A stretch of 64,000 bases of DNA from Mesorhizobium sp. M2A.F.Ca.ET.046.03.2.1. Its GTDB lineage: Bacteria; Pseudomonadota; Alphaproteobacteria; Rhizobiales; Rhizobiaceae. The translations under genes were made by a program, and so were the position numbers. The stretch covers positions 1,612,001 to 1,676,000 of the forward strand of contig NZ_CP034449.1 in NCBI RefSeq assembly GCF_003952425.1, written 5' to 3'. Shown one piece after another: positions 49,971-58,493 of this stretch (positions are counted from its first letter, which is position 1; the number at the start of each line of letters is the position of its first letter). The notes under the pieces were generated by a model. The model saw only the letters and a list, made by a program, of their open reading frames with translations, searched no databases and had not been told where the DNA came from.

Positions 49971-50402
49971 ATGATCCTCAATCTTTTCGTCGGCACGATC
50001 GTCATCAGCCTGACGGTCCTGATCCACACTTTCGGCCTTATCGCGATCACTTACGTGATGTCCCGACTCGTTGCGCTGTTCCGGATGCACGGGAGGCGCA
50101 GCCGGGTCATCGCCATGATCACGGTCGTGATGGGGCTTTTCGCTGTCATGACGGCGGAAGTCTGGCTATGGGCCGGGATCTACCGGCTGCTCGGAATCTT
50201 CAGCGATTTCGAGACGGCGCTTTACTTTTCGACCATCACCTTTTCGACGGTCGGATATGGCGATGTCGTGCCGGCTCATGGCTGGCGCGTGCTGGCGGCC
50301 CTGGAAGGCATCAACGGCTTTCTGCTGATCGGCTGGTCGACAGCCTATCTGATCGCGGCCGGGACCCGTGTCGGGCCGTTCAGGGTGGGCGAGCATTTCT
50401 GA
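49971..50402 (+). CDS. Two-helix ion channel family protein
   Basis: A 143-residue membrane protein. Three hydrophobic stretches (ILNLFVGTIVISLTVLIHTF; VIAMITVVMGLFAVMTAEVW; ALEGINGFLLIGWSTAYLIA) flank the pore loop TFSTVGYGDVV, which holds the potassium selectivity filter TVGYGD. It is a small KcsA-like or voltage-independent potassium channel subunit without a RCK domain. The gap 49781-49970 before it includes a degenerate stretch of the dispersed repeat near 49840 but no gene. Confidence 0.85.
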   Translation: MILNLFVGTIVISLTVLIHTFGLIAITYVMSRLVALFRMHGRRSRVIAMITVVMGLFAVMTAEVWLWAGIYRLLGIFSDFETALYFSTITFSTVGYGDVVPAHGWRVLAALEGINGFLLIGWSTAYLIAAGTRVGPFRVGEHF

Positions 50403-50437
50403 CCCCCCACCTGAAGCCTATTCAAACTGAAGCCTAT

Positions 50438-51814
50438 TCAAACCGCCACCGAATGCCTGCCGGTTCCGTTGCTGAGGTATTTGTCGAATTTCGCCGCCAC
50501 CGTGCGGACAAGCGGACGGCTTGCCGCCGGCACGACGAAGTTCTCGCCTTCCAGCCGAAGAAGCTGGCCCGCCCCGCCGATGGCCAGTCGGCTCGCTTCG
50601 CAAAGCAGCCTTTGGCCGACATTTCCAAAGCGGTCGACAAGCTCCACCGCCGAGAAGGCGAAGTTGCACATCAGGCGCTCGATGACCCAGCCACGCGCCT
50701 CATCTTCGACGCTGAATTCTATGCCGCGCGTTATCGCCAGCTCTCCCGAATCCACGGCTTTCTGGTATTCACCCGTCGCAACGATGTTTTGTGCATGGCC
50801 CTGGCGATACCGGCTGATCGACGAGGGGCCGAGACCGATCAGGGTTTCGCACTGGTCCTCGGTGTAGCCCTGGAAATTGCGGCGGATCTTGCCGGCGCGG
50901 GCGGCAACCGCCAGCGTGTCCCCGGGCTTCGCGAAATGGTCCAATCCCAATGCCTCGTAGCCGGCATCGACAATCAGCTGCGCGGCAAGCTGTGACTGCG
51001 CCAGGCGCGCGACGGAATCGGGCAGCCAGGCTTCATCGATCATCGTCTGATGCTTCTTGAACCACGGCACATGCGCGTAGCCGAACAGGGCAAGCCTGTC
51101 CGGCGCCAAGGTCAGCGCCTGGGCAACGGTCGCCGCGACGCTCTTGCCGGTCTGATGCGGCAGGCCGTAAAGCAGGTCGAGGTTGACGGACGTGACGCCC
51201 CGCGCCCGCACCGCATCGACAATGCTCTTGGTCAGCGCGAAACTCTGCTCGCGATTGATCGCCTTCTGCACCTTGGGATCGAAATCCTGGACACCCAGGC
51301 TCGCCCTTGTCATGCCGATCGCGGCAAACGCGTCCAGCCGACCCTCGTCCATGTCATTGGGGTCGATCTCGACGCTGAGGCTGGCATCGCCGAGGAAGTC
51401 GAATTGATCCCGCAACGCCTTTCCGAGCATGAGGATGTCGTCGGGCTTCAGCATTGTCGGGGAGCCGCCACCGAAATGAACGGCGCGGACCCTGCCGCGG
51501 CCGCTGACGAGGCCGACCGTTTCGATCTCCTTGTGGAGGGAGCGAAGGAAAGTGGCCACGGGCGCATAGTGACGTGTCTGCTTGGTATGGCAGGCACAGA
51601 ACCAGCACAGCCGATCGCAATAGGGAATATGGAGATACAGCGATATCTCGTCATCGCCTTCGAGCGCGTCAATCCACCCGCGAACCGTGACCGCGTCAAC
51701 GCCCGGATGAAAATGCGGCGCCGTCGGATAGCTCGTGTAACGCGGCACGTTGTCGCCAGGGCTCACGGTCGGAGCTGGGCGCGGCGGATCGATGGGAGCG
51801 GCGGGCGGGGTCAT
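50438..51814 (-). CDS. hemN: Oxygen-independent coproporphyrinogen III oxidase
   Basis: A 458-residue radical SAM enzyme for anaerobic haem synthesis. The iron-sulfur motif is YCDRLCWFCAC, a C-x3-C-x2-C, after VPRYTSYPTAPHF. Later signatures are VHFGGGSPTML, DLLYGLPHQTGKS and GLGPSSIS. ATG 51814 is the first ATG; a TTG three codons earlier is less likely. The nearest FNR-type box (51850) would start transcription at about 51815, almost at the A of the ATG, and no ribosome site is visible. Confidence 0.95.
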   Translation of the reverse strand: MTPPAAPIDPPRPAPTVSPGDNVPRYTSYPTAPHFHPGVDAVTVRGWIDALEGDDEISLYLHIPYCDRLCWFCACHTKQTRHYAPVATFLRSLHKEIETVGLVSGRGRVRAVHFGGGSPTMLKPDDILMLGKALRDQFDFLGDASLSVEIDPNDMDEGRLDAFAAIGMTRASLGVQDFDPKVQKAINREQSFALTKSIVDAVRARGVTSVNLDLLYGLPHQTGKSVAATVAQALTLAPDRLALFGYAHVPWFKKHQTMIDEAWLPDSVARLAQSQLAAQLIVDAGYEALGLDHFAKPGDTLAVAARAGKIRRNFQGYTEDQCETLIGLGPSSISRYRQGHAQNIVATGEYQKAVDSGELAITRGIEFSVEDEARGWVIERLMCNFAFSAVELVDRFGNVGQRLLCEASRLAIGGAGQLLRLEGENFVVPAASRPLVRTVAAKFDKYLSNGTGRHSVAV

Positions 51815-51849
51815 GACGGTCAAACTGCCCGAACGACGCCGGCAAAACC

Positions 51850-51863
51850 TTGATCTCGATCAA
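51850..51863. promoter_or_regulatory. FNR/FixK box between hemN and the fnrN-like gene
   Basis: TTGATCTCGATCAA is a perfect TTGAT-N4-ATCAA palindrome. At -41.5 it starts the regulator gene at about 51898 (24-base leader to ATG 51922) and hemN at about 51815 (one base before its ATG). Confidence 0.8.
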
Positions 51864-51921
51864 GGCGACTCAGGTCAAAACCCGGGCAGATTGCCGCTCC
51901 TATTTGACCACGGGCGTCGCA

Positions 51922-52635
51922 ATGACCGCCAGACAGGATGTTCAGCAAGCAGACGTCCCCGCAATTTGCAAATCCTGCGAAGCGCGGCAGGATGGATTAT
52001 GCGGCGCCTTCAACGCCCGCCAACTCGCCGAGTTGGCCAAAGCCTCCTCCAGGCATGAGGTTCCGGCAGGCACGGAACTGCCCGACGACGGAACCTACTC
52101 CAATCTTCTGTCCGGCGTGGTCAAGCTCACGAGAAATCTCTCGGATGGTCGTCAGCAGATTGTCGGGTTCCATTTCGCGCCCGATTTCCTGGGCAGGCCG
52201 TTCGAGGCAAAGAAGCCGATCAGGGCCGAAGCCTTGACGAATGTGGCGCTCTGCTCGTTTCCAAAGGCAATCATCGATCGGATGGCAAACGAGATGCCGG
52301 AGCTTGGACGTCTGCTGCTGAAGCATACGCTGAACGAGCTCGACGAAGCACGCGACTGGATGGCGGCGCTGGGGCGCAAGACCGCGTCCGAGAAGGTCGC
52401 AAGCTTCCTCCTCATGGTCGCCAGAAACACCAATCCCGCGCACCATCCGGCGAGCCCGATAAGCTTCGACCTGCCGCTGACACGCACCGATATCGCCGAT
52501 TTTCTCGGGTTGACCATCGAGACGGTCAGCCGGGAACTGTCCAGGTTGCGGTCCGACGGCACGATCCGGATCGTCAACAAGCGGCAGATCAGCCTCGCAA
52601 GCATGGCTCAGCTCGAGGAACGCTGCGGCGACTGA
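51922..52635 (+). CDS. FnrN-type oxygen-sensing Crp/Fnr regulator
   Basis: A 237-residue regulator. Three N-terminal cysteines in CKSCEARQDGLCGAF and a fourth in NVALCSF provide the four ligands of an oxygen-labile [4Fe-4S] cluster. The helix-turn-helix TRTDIADFLGLTIETVSREL has the E-(T)-SR recognition helix for TTGAT-N4-ATCAA. It senses oxygen directly and probably controls itself, hemN and the cco operons. ATG 51922 places all cysteines within the protein; its promoter contains the perfect box at 51850. It differs from the cysteine-free FixK-like protein at 38917. Confidence 0.92.
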   Translation: MTARQDVQQADVPAICKSCEARQDGLCGAFNARQLAELAKASSRHEVPAGTELPDDGTYSNLLSGVVKLTRNLSDGRQQIVGFHFAPDFLGRPFEAKKPIRAEALTNVALCSFPKAIIDRMANEMPELGRLLLKHTLNELDEARDWMAALGRKTASEKVASFLLMVARNTNPAHHPASPISFDLPLTRTDIADFLGLTIETVSRELSRLRSDGTIRIVNKRQISLASMAQLEERCGD

Positions 52636-52775
52636 CCGGCGACGATCCTCCTGCGAGCCTTCGCTTGCTTGACCTCACCATGACCCCAAGGTTCGGCCTT
52701 GCAGGTCGTTTCGCTGGCGTCCCTGCCTGAAGCGGGATCAGTTTCCGACGCCCTCCAAATAAAAGCAGTGCGCGT

Positions 52776-52789
52776 TTGACCTGGATCAA
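52776..52789 (+). promoter_or_regulatory. FixK/FNR box upstream of ccoN
   Basis: TTGACCTGGATCAA matches TTGAC-N4-ATCAA. Centre at -41.5 predicts a start near 52824, 49 bases before ccoN. The rest of 52636-52872 holds nothing else that I can support. Confidence 0.8.
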
Positions 52790-52872
52790 GGCCGGGGGGC
52801 CGGGAAATCTCGAAAAGGTGCCTCGGGCGGGTATTTCCGCCGGAACTTTCGAGACGAGATCGGGGACTTGCG

Positions 52873-54483
52873 ATGAAATTTGGCACGGAGATCGTCCTTC
52901 TAAGCCTGTTCGCCTTTGGCGCCCTCGTAGCCGCCGGCTTCGGGGTGGATGAACCTTTTCGCCAGCACATGTGGGTTTTGTTCTTGGCCGTGGCTGGATT
53001 CACCGCGGTCCTGCTGCGCACTACGGATTTCAAGCCCGCGGCGCCGATCGACCCATCCGCCTACATGGATGGTCCGATCCGCTACGGCGCCATTGCGACG
53101 GTGTTCTGGGGCGTCGTCGGCATGCTGGTCGGCTTGATCATCGCGCTGGAGCTTGCATACCCTCAGCTTAACATCGGGCCCTGGTTCAATTTCGGCCGGC
53201 TGCGGCCGCTTCATACCTCCGGTGTGATCTTCGCCTTTGGCGGCAACGCCCTTCTGTGCACATCCATGTATGTCGTGCAGCGCACGTCCCGCGCGAGGCT
53301 GTTCGGCGGCAATCTCGCCTGGTTCGTCTTCTGGGGCTATCAGCTGTTCATCCTCATGGCCGCGACCGGCTATCTGCTGGGCATCACCGAAGGCCGCGAA
53401 TATGCCGAGCCGGAATGGTATGTCGACCTCTGGCTGACGATCGTCTGGGTCGCGTATCTGATCCTTTTCCTCGGCACCATTCTGAAGCGCAAGGAACCGC
53501 ATATCTACGTCGCCAACTGGTTCTACCTGTCCTTCATCGTCACCATCGCGATGCTGCATGTCGTCAACAACCTGACGATGCCGGTCTCGTTCCTCGGCTC
53601 GAAGAGCTACTCGGCATTCTCGGGTGTTCAGGACGCGCTGACGCAGTGGTGGTACGGCCATAATGCGGTCGGTTTCTTCCTGACGGCGGGCTTCCTCGGC
53701 ATGATGTACTACTTCGTGCCCAAGCAGGTGAACCGCCCGGTCTATTCCTACCGGCTGTCGATCATCCACTTCTGGGCGCTGATCTTCCTCTATATCTGGG
53801 CAGGACCGCACCACCTCCATTACACCGCCCTGCCCGACTGGGCGCAGACGCTCGGCATGGTGTTCTCGATCATGCTGTGGATGCCGTCCTGGGGCGGCAT
53901 GATCAACGGCCTCATGACCCTCTCCGGCGCCTGGGACAAGATCCGCACCGACCCGATCGTCCGCATGATGGTGGCGGCCATCGCCTTCTACGGCATGTCG
54001 ACCTTCGAAGGGCCGATGATGTCGATCAAGACGGTCAACTCGCTGTCGCACTACACGGACTGGACAATCGGCCACGTCCATTCGGGCGCGCTCGGCTGGG
54101 TCGGCCTGATCAGCTTCGGCGCGATCTACTACATGGTGCCCAAGCTCTGGAACCGCGAGCGGCTCTATTCGATGCGCCTCGTCACCTGGCACTTCTGGCT
54201 GGCGACGCTCGGCATCGTTGTCTACGCGGCGGTGATGTGGGTCTCGGGCATCATGCAGGGGCTCATGTGGCGCGAATACGACGAGCAGGGTTTCCTCGTC
54301 TATTCCTTCGCCGAGACGGTCGCCGCGATGCATCCCTACTACATCATGCGCGCCGCGGGCGGCGCCATGTACCTGGCCGGCATGCTGATCATGGCCTGGA
54401 ACATCACCATGACCATCCGTGGCTACCAGCGCAAAGAGCAGCCTTTGCCGGGTTCCGCCCCCGCCCTCCAGCCTGCCGAATAA
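52873..54483 (+). CDS. ccoN: cbb3-type cytochrome c oxidase subunit I
   Basis: A 536-residue integral membrane subunit carrying haem b and the haem b3-CuB centre. His ligands are seen in [42 protein letters not shown] and [13 protein letters not shown]. It reduces oxygen at very low concentration and pumps protons. It starts the operon ccoNOQP, with the FixK/FNR box in front; the next gene begins 10 bp later. Confidence 0.97.
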   Translation: MKFGTEIVLLSLFAFGALVAAGFGVDEPFRQHMWVLFLAVAGFTAVLLRTTDFKPAAPIDPSAYMDGPIRYGAIATVFWGVVGMLVGLIIALELAYPQLNIGPWFNFGRLRPLHTSGVIFAFGGNALLCTSMYVVQRTSRARLFGGNLAWFVFWGYQLFILMAATGYLLGITEGREYAEPEWYVDLWLTIVWVAYLILFLGTILKRKEPHIYVANWFYLSFIVTIAMLHVVNNLTMPVSFLGSKSYSAFSGVQDALTQWWYGHNAVGFFLTAGFLGMMYYFVPKQVNRPVYSYRLSIIHFWALIFLYIWAGPHHLHYTALPDWAQTLGMVFSIMLWMPSWGGMINGLMTLSGAWDKIRTDPIVRMMVAAIAFYGMSTFEGPMMSIKTVNSLSHYTDWTIGHVHSGALGWVGLISFGAIYYMVPKLWNRERLYSMRLVTWHFWLATLGIVVYAAVMWVSGIMQGLMWREYDEQGFLVYSFAETVAAMHPYYIMRAAGGAMYLAGMLIMAWNITMTIRGYQRKEQPLPGSAPALQPAE

Positions 54484-54493
54484 GGAGCCAGAC

Positions 54494-55225
54494 ATGGGCC
54501 TGATAGACAAACACGCGCTGATCGAGAAGAACGCGACGCTTCTTCTCGTCGGATCCCTGCTGGTCGTGACCGTTGGCGGCATCGTCGAGATCGCGCCGCT
54601 CTTCTATCTCGACAACACGATCGAGAAGGTCGAGGGCATGCGGCCCTACACCCCGCTGGAGCTTGCCGGACGCAACATCTATGTACGCGAGGGATGCTAT
54701 CTCTGCCACAGCCAGATGATCCGGCCGTTCCGCGACGAGGTGGAACGCTACGGCCATTACAGCCTGGCGGCCGAGTCGATGTACGACCACCCCTTCCAGT
54801 GGGGATCCAAGCGAACCGGACCGGATCTTGCTCGCGTCGGCGATCGCTACTCCAACAGCTGGCAAGTTCAGCATCTTGCCGACCCGCGCTCCGTGGTGCC
54901 GGAATCGGTCATGCCGAACTACGCCTTCTTGAAAGACACGCCGATCGAGGTGAAGGATTTCTCGACGCATCTGGTTGCGAACAGGCGCGTCGGGGTGCCC
55001 TACTCCGACGACATGGTCGCCAACGCAAACGCCGACCTGACGGCGCAGGCCGATCCCAATGCCGACACGACCGGCCTGGAGAAACGCTACCCCAAGGCCA
55101 AGATCGGCGACTTCGACGGCAACCCGCAACAGGTCACCGAGATGGATGCTCTCGTAGCCTATCTCCAGATGCTCGGCACCCTGGTCGATTTCAAGAACTA
55201 CGACGAAGCAGCCGGCTACCGCTGA
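54494..55225 (+). CDS. ccoO: cbb3-type cytochrome c oxidase subunit II (mono-haem c)
   Basis: A 243-residue protein with one N-terminal membrane helix ([20 protein letters not shown]) and the haem c motif [12 protein letters not shown] near residue 71. A Met ligand lies in the [11 protein letters not shown] block. It passes electrons from CcoP to CcoN in the periplasmic face of the complex. ATG 54494 follows AAGGAG and is right for the family. Confidence 0.96.
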   Translation: MGLIDKHALIEKNATLLLVGSLLVVTVGGIVEIAPLFYLDNTIEKVEGMRPYTPLELAGRNIYVREGCYLCHSQMIRPFRDEVERYGHYSLAAESMYDHPFQWGSKRTGPDLARVGDRYSNSWQVQHLADPRSVVPESVMPNYAFLKDTPIEVKDFSTHLVANRRVGVPYSDDMVANANADLTAQADPNADTTGLEKRYPKAKIGDFDGNPQQVTEMDALVAYLQMLGTLVDFKNYDEAAGYR

Positions 55226-55237
55226 GGAGGGCAACCG

Positions 55238-55387
55238 ATGGAATACAACTTGATGCGGGAGTTCGCCGACAGTTGGGGCCTGCTTGCCATGGCTTTGTTC
55301 TTTGTCGGCTGCATTGTCTTCGCGCTGCGTCCGGGTGGCAGAAAGCATGCCGACGACGCCGCTAAAATTCCTCTCCAGGACGATTGA
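55238..55387 (+). CDS. ccoQ: cbb3-type oxidase subunit IV
   Basis: A 49-residue peptide: MEYNLMREFADSWGLLAMAL at the start, one membrane helix, then FALRPGGRKHADDA. This is the usual CcoQ size and sequence type. GGAGG precedes the ATG. It stabilises the assembled oxidase. Confidence 0.93.
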   Translation: MEYNLMREFADSWGLLAMALFFVGCIVFALRPGGRKHADDAAKIPLQDD

Positions 55388-55389
55388 TC

Positions 55390-56253
55390 ATGAGCAACGA
55401 GCATATCGACGAAATCTCGGGCATCACGACGACCGGCCATGAATGGGACGGTATCAAGGAGCTCAACAATCCTCTGCCGCGCTGGTGGGTGATCACCTTC
55501 TACATCACCGTGGCCTGGGCGCTCGCTTACACGATTGCCTATCCCGCCTGGCCGATGCTGAGTTCCGCCACCAGGGGCGTCCTGGGCTTCTCCAGCCGCA
55601 ATGCCGTCAAGAACGAGATGGCCGCGGCTGACGCCGCCAAGGCCAAATACGTCACGGCAATACAGTCCAAGACCGTTTCGGAAATCGCCGCTGACGACAC
55701 GTTGCGCGAGTTCGCCGTCGCCGCCGGCGGCGCGGCGTTCAAGGTGAATTGCGTGCAGTGCCACGGCTCCGGCGCGCAAGGATCGACAGGGTTTCCGAAC
55801 CTCAACGATGACGATTGGCTCTGGGGCGGCAAGGCGGAGGAGATCCAGCAGACGATCACGCACGGCATCCGCTTCGCAGCGGACCCCGACACCCGTCAGT
55901 CCGAGATGACCGCCTTTGCCGACGTGCTCAAGCCGGAACAGATCGCCCAGGTCAGCGCCTATGTGGCGAGCCTTTCCGGACCGGTACAGGACAAGAGTCT
56001 GATCGAGCCCGGCGCCAAGGTTTTCGCGGACAATTGCGCCGCCTGCCATGGCGAGAACGCTAAGGGCAACCGCGACCTCGGAGCACCTGATCTGACGGAT
56101 GCCATCTGGCTCCACGGTTCCGGCGAGGCCGCGATTGCTGCCCAGGTGCGAGCCCCGAAGAACGGGGTGATGCCTGCCTGGGTCGGCCGTCTCGGCGAGA
56201 CGACGGTCAAGGAGCTGGCTGTCTATGTCCATTCGCTTGGCGGCGGAGAATAG
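55390..56253 (+). CDS. ccoP: cbb3-type oxidase subunit III (di-haem c)
   Basis: A 287-residue protein with one membrane helix near residues 35-55 (TFYITVAWALAYTIAYPAWP) and two haem-binding motifs, CVQCHGSG and CAACHGENAKGN. It accepts electrons from periplasmic cytochrome c. ATG 55390 is used; the TTG at 55384 overlaps the ccoQ stop. A terminator hairpin follows. Confidence 0.96.
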   Translation: MSNEHIDEISGITTTGHEWDGIKELNNPLPRWWVITFYITVAWALAYTIAYPAWPMLSSATRGVLGFSSRNAVKNEMAAADAAKAKYVTAIQSKTVSEIAADDTLREFAVAAGGAAFKVNCVQCHGSGAQGSTGFPNLNDDDWLWGGKAEEIQQTITHGIRFAADPDTRQSEMTAFADVLKPEQIAQVSAYVASLSGPVQDKSLIEPGAKVFADNCAACHGENAKGNRDLGAPDLTDAIWLHGSGEAAIAAQVRAPKNGVMPAWVGRLGETTVKELAVYVHSLGGGE

Positions 56254-56292
56254 GAGCGGGGCCTATTCTCGGCCCTCAGCCGTTCAAGCGAC

Positions 56293-56328
56293 GAGGCCCG
56301 GCCGTGCCGGGCCTCGACTTGCTTTTTG
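56293..56328 (+). terminator. Terminator after ccoNOQP
   Basis: GAGGCCCGGC and GCCGGGCCTC form a perfect 10-bp stem with a 3-base loop, followed by GACTTGCTTTTTG. It ends the ccoNOQP transcript before the ccoG promoter. Confidence 0.85.
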
Positions 56329-56338
56329 ATGGCTCAAT

Positions 56339-56352
56339 TTGACCTGCATCAA
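56339..56352 (+). promoter_or_regulatory. FixK/FNR box upstream of ccoG
   Basis: TTGACCTGCATCAA matches TTGAC-N4-ATCAA. Centre at -41.5 predicts a start near 56387, 38 bases before the GTG at 56425. Confidence 0.78.
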
Positions 56353-56424
56353 CGCGACGCGCCCGCGCGATTGCGAGATTGCCGGAAAGAAGGCGGCATC
56401 ATTTCGCCGTGATTGGAGATCGTC

Positions 56425-57984
56425 GTGCTGGATCAGTCGCAGGTAGAACGGCTCGAGGCCGAAGCGGTCAACTCCGCGAAGACGCGACAGCCGCTCTACG
56501 CCGCGCGCAAGAAAATCTTTCCGAAGCGCGCCTCCGGTCGTTTCCGCCAGTTCAAATGGCTGGTGATGGCGATCACGCTCGGCATCTATTACCTGACCCC
56601 CTGGCTGCGCTGGGATCGGGGGCCTTTCGCTCCCGACCAGGCCGTTCTCATCGACCTGGCGAACCGCCGTTTCTACTTCTTCTTCATCGAAATCTGGCCG
56701 CAGGAATTCTACTACGTCGCCGGCCTTCTGATGATGGCGGGCGTCGGTCTTTTCCTGATCACATCGACGGTCGGGCGAGCCTGGTGCGGCTATACCTGCC
56801 CCCAGACAGTCTGGGTCGACCTGTTCCTTGTCGTCGAACGCGCAATTGAGGGCGATCGCAATGCCCGCATGAAGCTGGACGCCGCTCCCTGGAGCGCCCG
56901 CAAGCTTTTCCTGCGCGTCTCCAAGCACGCCATCTGGCTTGTCATCGCTGTGGCCACGGGCGGGGCCTGGATCTTCTACTTCGCCGATGCGCCGAAGCTG
57001 CTCGGCGAAGTCGTCACCGGCACGGCGGCGCCCATCGCCTATGCCACGATCGCGGTGCTCACCGGCACCACCTATGTGCTCGGCGGGCTGATGCGCGAGC
57101 AGGTCTGCACCTATATGTGCCCGTGGCCGCGCATCCAGGCCGCCATGCTCGACGAAAACTCGCTGACGGTGACGTATAACGACTGGCGCGGCGAGCCGCG
57201 CTCGCGCCACGCCAAGAAGGCCTCGGCCGCCGGGCAATCGGTCGGCGACTGCGTCGACTGCAACGCCTGTGTCGCCGTCTGCCCCATGGGAATCGACATC
57301 CGCGACGGCCAGCAGCTGGAATGCATCACGTGCGCCCTTTGCATCGACGCCTGCGACAGCGTCATGGACAAGCTCGGCCGGGAACGCGGGCTGATCTCCT
57401 ACGAGACGCTGGCTGACTACAACGCCAACATGGCGTTGGCCACATCCGGAGGCACCGGCCCGGTCAATCCGGCGCTGGTGAGGACGCCGAGCGGCAGCTT
57501 CGCCGACGGCCTGGCACATTTCCACCTGGGCAAGATCTTCCGGTTGCGCACCTACATCTATCTCGGCGTGTGGTCGGCGATCGGCCTGGTGCTCGTCTGT
57601 TCGCTGCTGACGCGCGAACGGCTGGAGCTCAACGTCCTGCATGATCGCAATCCGCAGTTCGTGACGCTCTCGGACGGCTCGATCCGCAACGGCTATACGG
57701 TCAAGCTGCTCAACATGATACCCGAGCCGAGGACGGTCGAGATCACGCTGCACGGCCTCGACGGCGGTGAGATGAGCATCGTGGGCATCGACCAGCCCGC
57801 GAGCCGCTCCTTCTCCATCCCGGTCGAGCCCGACCGGCTGAAGACGCTGAAGGTCTTCGTCCGGCAACCGGCCGATCAGATCAGGAAGCCGGCGCAGAGT
57901 TTCGAATTCCGCATCGACGACACGGCAAGTTCCGAAACCGCCGAATACACTGCAACTTTCAATGCCCCGGAGAACAGCAGATGA
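56425..57984 (+). CDS. ccoG: Cytochrome c oxidase accessory protein CcoG (FixG)
   Basis: A 519-residue membrane protein with polyferredoxin-type clusters. Cys motifs are CVDCNACVAVCPMGID and ITCALCIDACDSVM, and the membrane region includes WCGYTCPQTVWVDLFLVV and CTYMCPWPRIQ. It is thought to reduce Cu(II) for delivery to the oxidase. GTG 56425 follows GGAG; a TTG four codons earlier is possible. The last 4 bases overlap ccoH. Confidence 0.95.
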   Translation: MLDQSQVERLEAEAVNSAKTRQPLYAARKKIFPKRASGRFRQFKWLVMAITLGIYYLTPWLRWDRGPFAPDQAVLIDLANRRFYFFFIEIWPQEFYYVAGLLMMAGVGLFLITSTVGRAWCGYTCPQTVWVDLFLVVERAIEGDRNARMKLDAAPWSARKLFLRVSKHAIWLVIAVATGGAWIFYFADAPKLLGEVVTGTAAPIAYATIAVLTGTTYVLGGLMREQVCTYMCPWPRIQAAMLDENSLTVTYNDWRGEPRSRHAKKASAAGQSVGDCVDCNACVAVCPMGIDIRDGQQLECITCALCIDACDSVMDKLGRERGLISYETLADYNANMALATSGGTGPVNPALVRTPSGSFADGLAHFHLGKIFRLRTYIYLGVWSAIGLVLVCSLLTRERLELNVLHDRNPQFVTLSDGSIRNGYTVKLLNMIPEPRTVEITLHGLDGGEMSIVGIDQPASRSFSIPVEPDRLKTLKVFVRQPADQIRKPAQSFEFRIDDTASSETAEYTATFNAPENSR

Positions 57985-58493
57985 GCGCCGAAATGCCGAA
58001 GCCGCGCGAGTTCACCGGCAAGCATATGTTGGTCTCCATTCTGGCGTTCTTCGCGGTGGTGATCGGGGTCAATGTCACCATGGCCACGCTTGCCCAGAAG
58101 AGCTGGACCGGCCTCGTCGTCGAGAACACCTATGTCGCAAGCCAGCAGTTCAACGAAGAAGCCAGGAAAGGCAGGGCGCAGGCGGCGCTGGGCTGGACAG
58201 GCAAGCTGAGCGTCGCTTCCGGCGAGGTCCGTTACAGCCTTGTCGACAGCCAGGGCAAGCCGGTGCCGCTGCGCGGCGTCAAGGTGCTGTTCCGCCACCC
58301 GGCCTACGAGGCCGAGGACGAAGCCCTGACACTTGCCGCGGTGGCCGGCACTGCCGGGAACGCGGACGCATTTGCTGTCCGGCACACGCCCAGGAACGGC
58401 GTCTGGATCGTGGAGATCGATGCGGATGCCGGGCTGGCGTCGCCGTTCCGCGATGTCCGCCGTGTCATGATCTCGAATGGAGCCCTGCAATGA
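57981..58493 (+). CDS. ccoH: FixH family protein
   Basis: A 170-residue protein with one N-terminal membrane helix (VSILAFFAVVIGVNVTMATL) and a periplasmic beta-rich domain. It is the FixH assembly factor of the cbb3 oxidase. It overlaps ccoG and ccoI by 4 bases each, so translation is coupled through the operon. Confidence 0.93.
   Translation: MSAEMPKPREFTGKHMLVSILAFFAVVIGVNVTMATLAQKSWTGLVVENTYVASQQFNEEARKGRAQAALGWTGKLSVASGEVRYSLVDSQGKPVPLRGVKVLFRHPAYEAEDEALTLAAVAGTAGNADAFAVRHTPRNGVWIVEIDADAGLASPFRDVRRVMISNGALQ

Noticed and set aside
52900..57867. Minus-strand frames of more than 500 codons opposite ccoN and ccoG
   Set aside because: The products are rich in Arg, Asp, Gly and His without any domain, and they mirror well-supported cco genes.
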